Shown: piece after piece, positions 5,363-5,558 of the stretch
Numbering within the stretch: position 1 is the first letter of the stretch
Layout: each line of letters begins with the position of its first letter
Assembly (NCBI GenBank): GCA_905209745.1
Contig: CAJLUG010000072.1
Span: 1-5,558 of the forward strand
DNA length: 5,558 nt
Origin: an uncultured Mycoplasma sp.
GTDB lineage: Bacteria; Bacillota_I; Bacilli_A; RF39; UBA660
Direction of reading: 5' to 3'
The notes under the pieces: generated by a model
Told to the model about the DNA's origin: nothing
The model's database searches: none
The model's input: only the letters and a program-made list of their open reading frames with translations
Position numbers and translations under genes: made by a program

Positions 5363-5558
5363 ATGAAAATTATTGTAAAACATGATAGTGAGTTATTAGA
5401 GTATCTATATGAGGTATTAGATATGCCTAAAAAACGTATTAAACAATATTTAACTCATGGGGCAATTTATGTAGGAGAAGAAAGAGTAACACAATATAAT
5501 TATCCAGTTGTTGCGGGAGCAAAGATTATTATTGATACAAATAGTAAACATACTAGTA
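5363..5558 (+). CDS. S4-domain protein, probable RluA-family pseudouridine synthase (3'-partial)
   Basis: The first 65 residues of a gene that continues past the right edge with no stop. The start ATG 5363 has a good SD and an upstream promoter. The sequence reads as an N-terminal S4 RNA-binding domain: a leading strand (MKIIVKH), a helix (ELLEYLYEVL), PKKRIKQYLTHGAIYVGEE as the S4 helix-turn-strand, and VVAGAKIIID closing the fold. This short leader followed by S4 is common in Bacillota RluA-type enzymes, which isomerise specific uridines in rRNA. The catalytic domain is not in the window, so another S4 protein remains possible. It is separated from the pilus operon by a terminator and has its own promoter, so it is most likely a housekeeping neighbour unrelated to pilus assembly. 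Confidence 0.7.
   Translation, partial: MKIIVKHDSELLEYLYEVLDMPKKRIKQYLTHGAIYVGEERVTQYNYPVVAGAKIIIDTNSKHTS

Noticed and set aside
1..5558. CRISPR array, tRNA/rRNA genes, insertion sequences or phage elements
   Set aside because: No regularly spaced direct repeats, RNA gene signatures, transposase frames or terminal inverted repeats were seen. Coding sequence fills nearly all of the window.

Overview
The window is the 3' part of a sortase-assembled pilus operon from a low-GC Gram-positive bacterium (Bacillota), followed by the start of an unrelated housekeeping gene. The evidence for Bacillota is AT-rich coding sequence, AGGAGG-type ribosome binding sites, LPXTG-type cell-wall sorting signals, SpaA/Cna-B pilin domains and class C and class B sortases. 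All tryptophans are TGG and the five complete stops are TAA or TAG, so nothing points to a recoded genetic code. A gut Bacilli or Clostridia relative is plausible, but genus cannot be read from this sequence.

Layout, all on the + strand. Positions 1-1170: C-terminal part of a large surface protein or ancillary pilin. It is open at the left edge, with InlB-type B-repeats, a DUF11-like domain, a SpaA domain and LPNTGG. Positions 1151-1855: a small minor/basal-type pilin with a degenerate sorting motif (VPNTI). Positions 1839-3362: the probable backbone pilin, with two isopeptide-type domains and LPVTG. Positions 3370-4506: a class C (pilus-polymerising) sortase with an unusual long acidic cytoplasmic tail. 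Positions 4522-5304: a class B sortase in which the catalytic Arg position reads Lys. Positions 5303-5328: an intrinsic terminator. Positions 5336-5344: an extended -10 promoter. Positions 5363-5558: the start of an S4-domain, RluA-like pseudouridine synthase that runs off the right edge.

The five pilus genes overlap or lie 7-15 bp apart, with no terminator between them, so they are probably one transcript whose promoter and first gene(s) lie left of the window. In the expected scheme the pilins are exported and held in the membrane by their C-terminal anchors. The class C sortase links backbone subunits and adds accessory subunits. A second sortase (the class B enzyme here, or a housekeeping enzyme elsewhere) attaches the fibre to the wall or handles the atypical minor pilin.

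The points most worth checking are the Arg-to-Lys change in the class B sortase, the 104-residue acidic tail and DAF lid of the class C sortase, the degenerate sorting signal of the small pilin, a predicted Lys-Asp rather than Lys-Asn crosslink in the backbone pilin, and ribosome binding sites encoded inside the basic tails of the preceding pilin genes.
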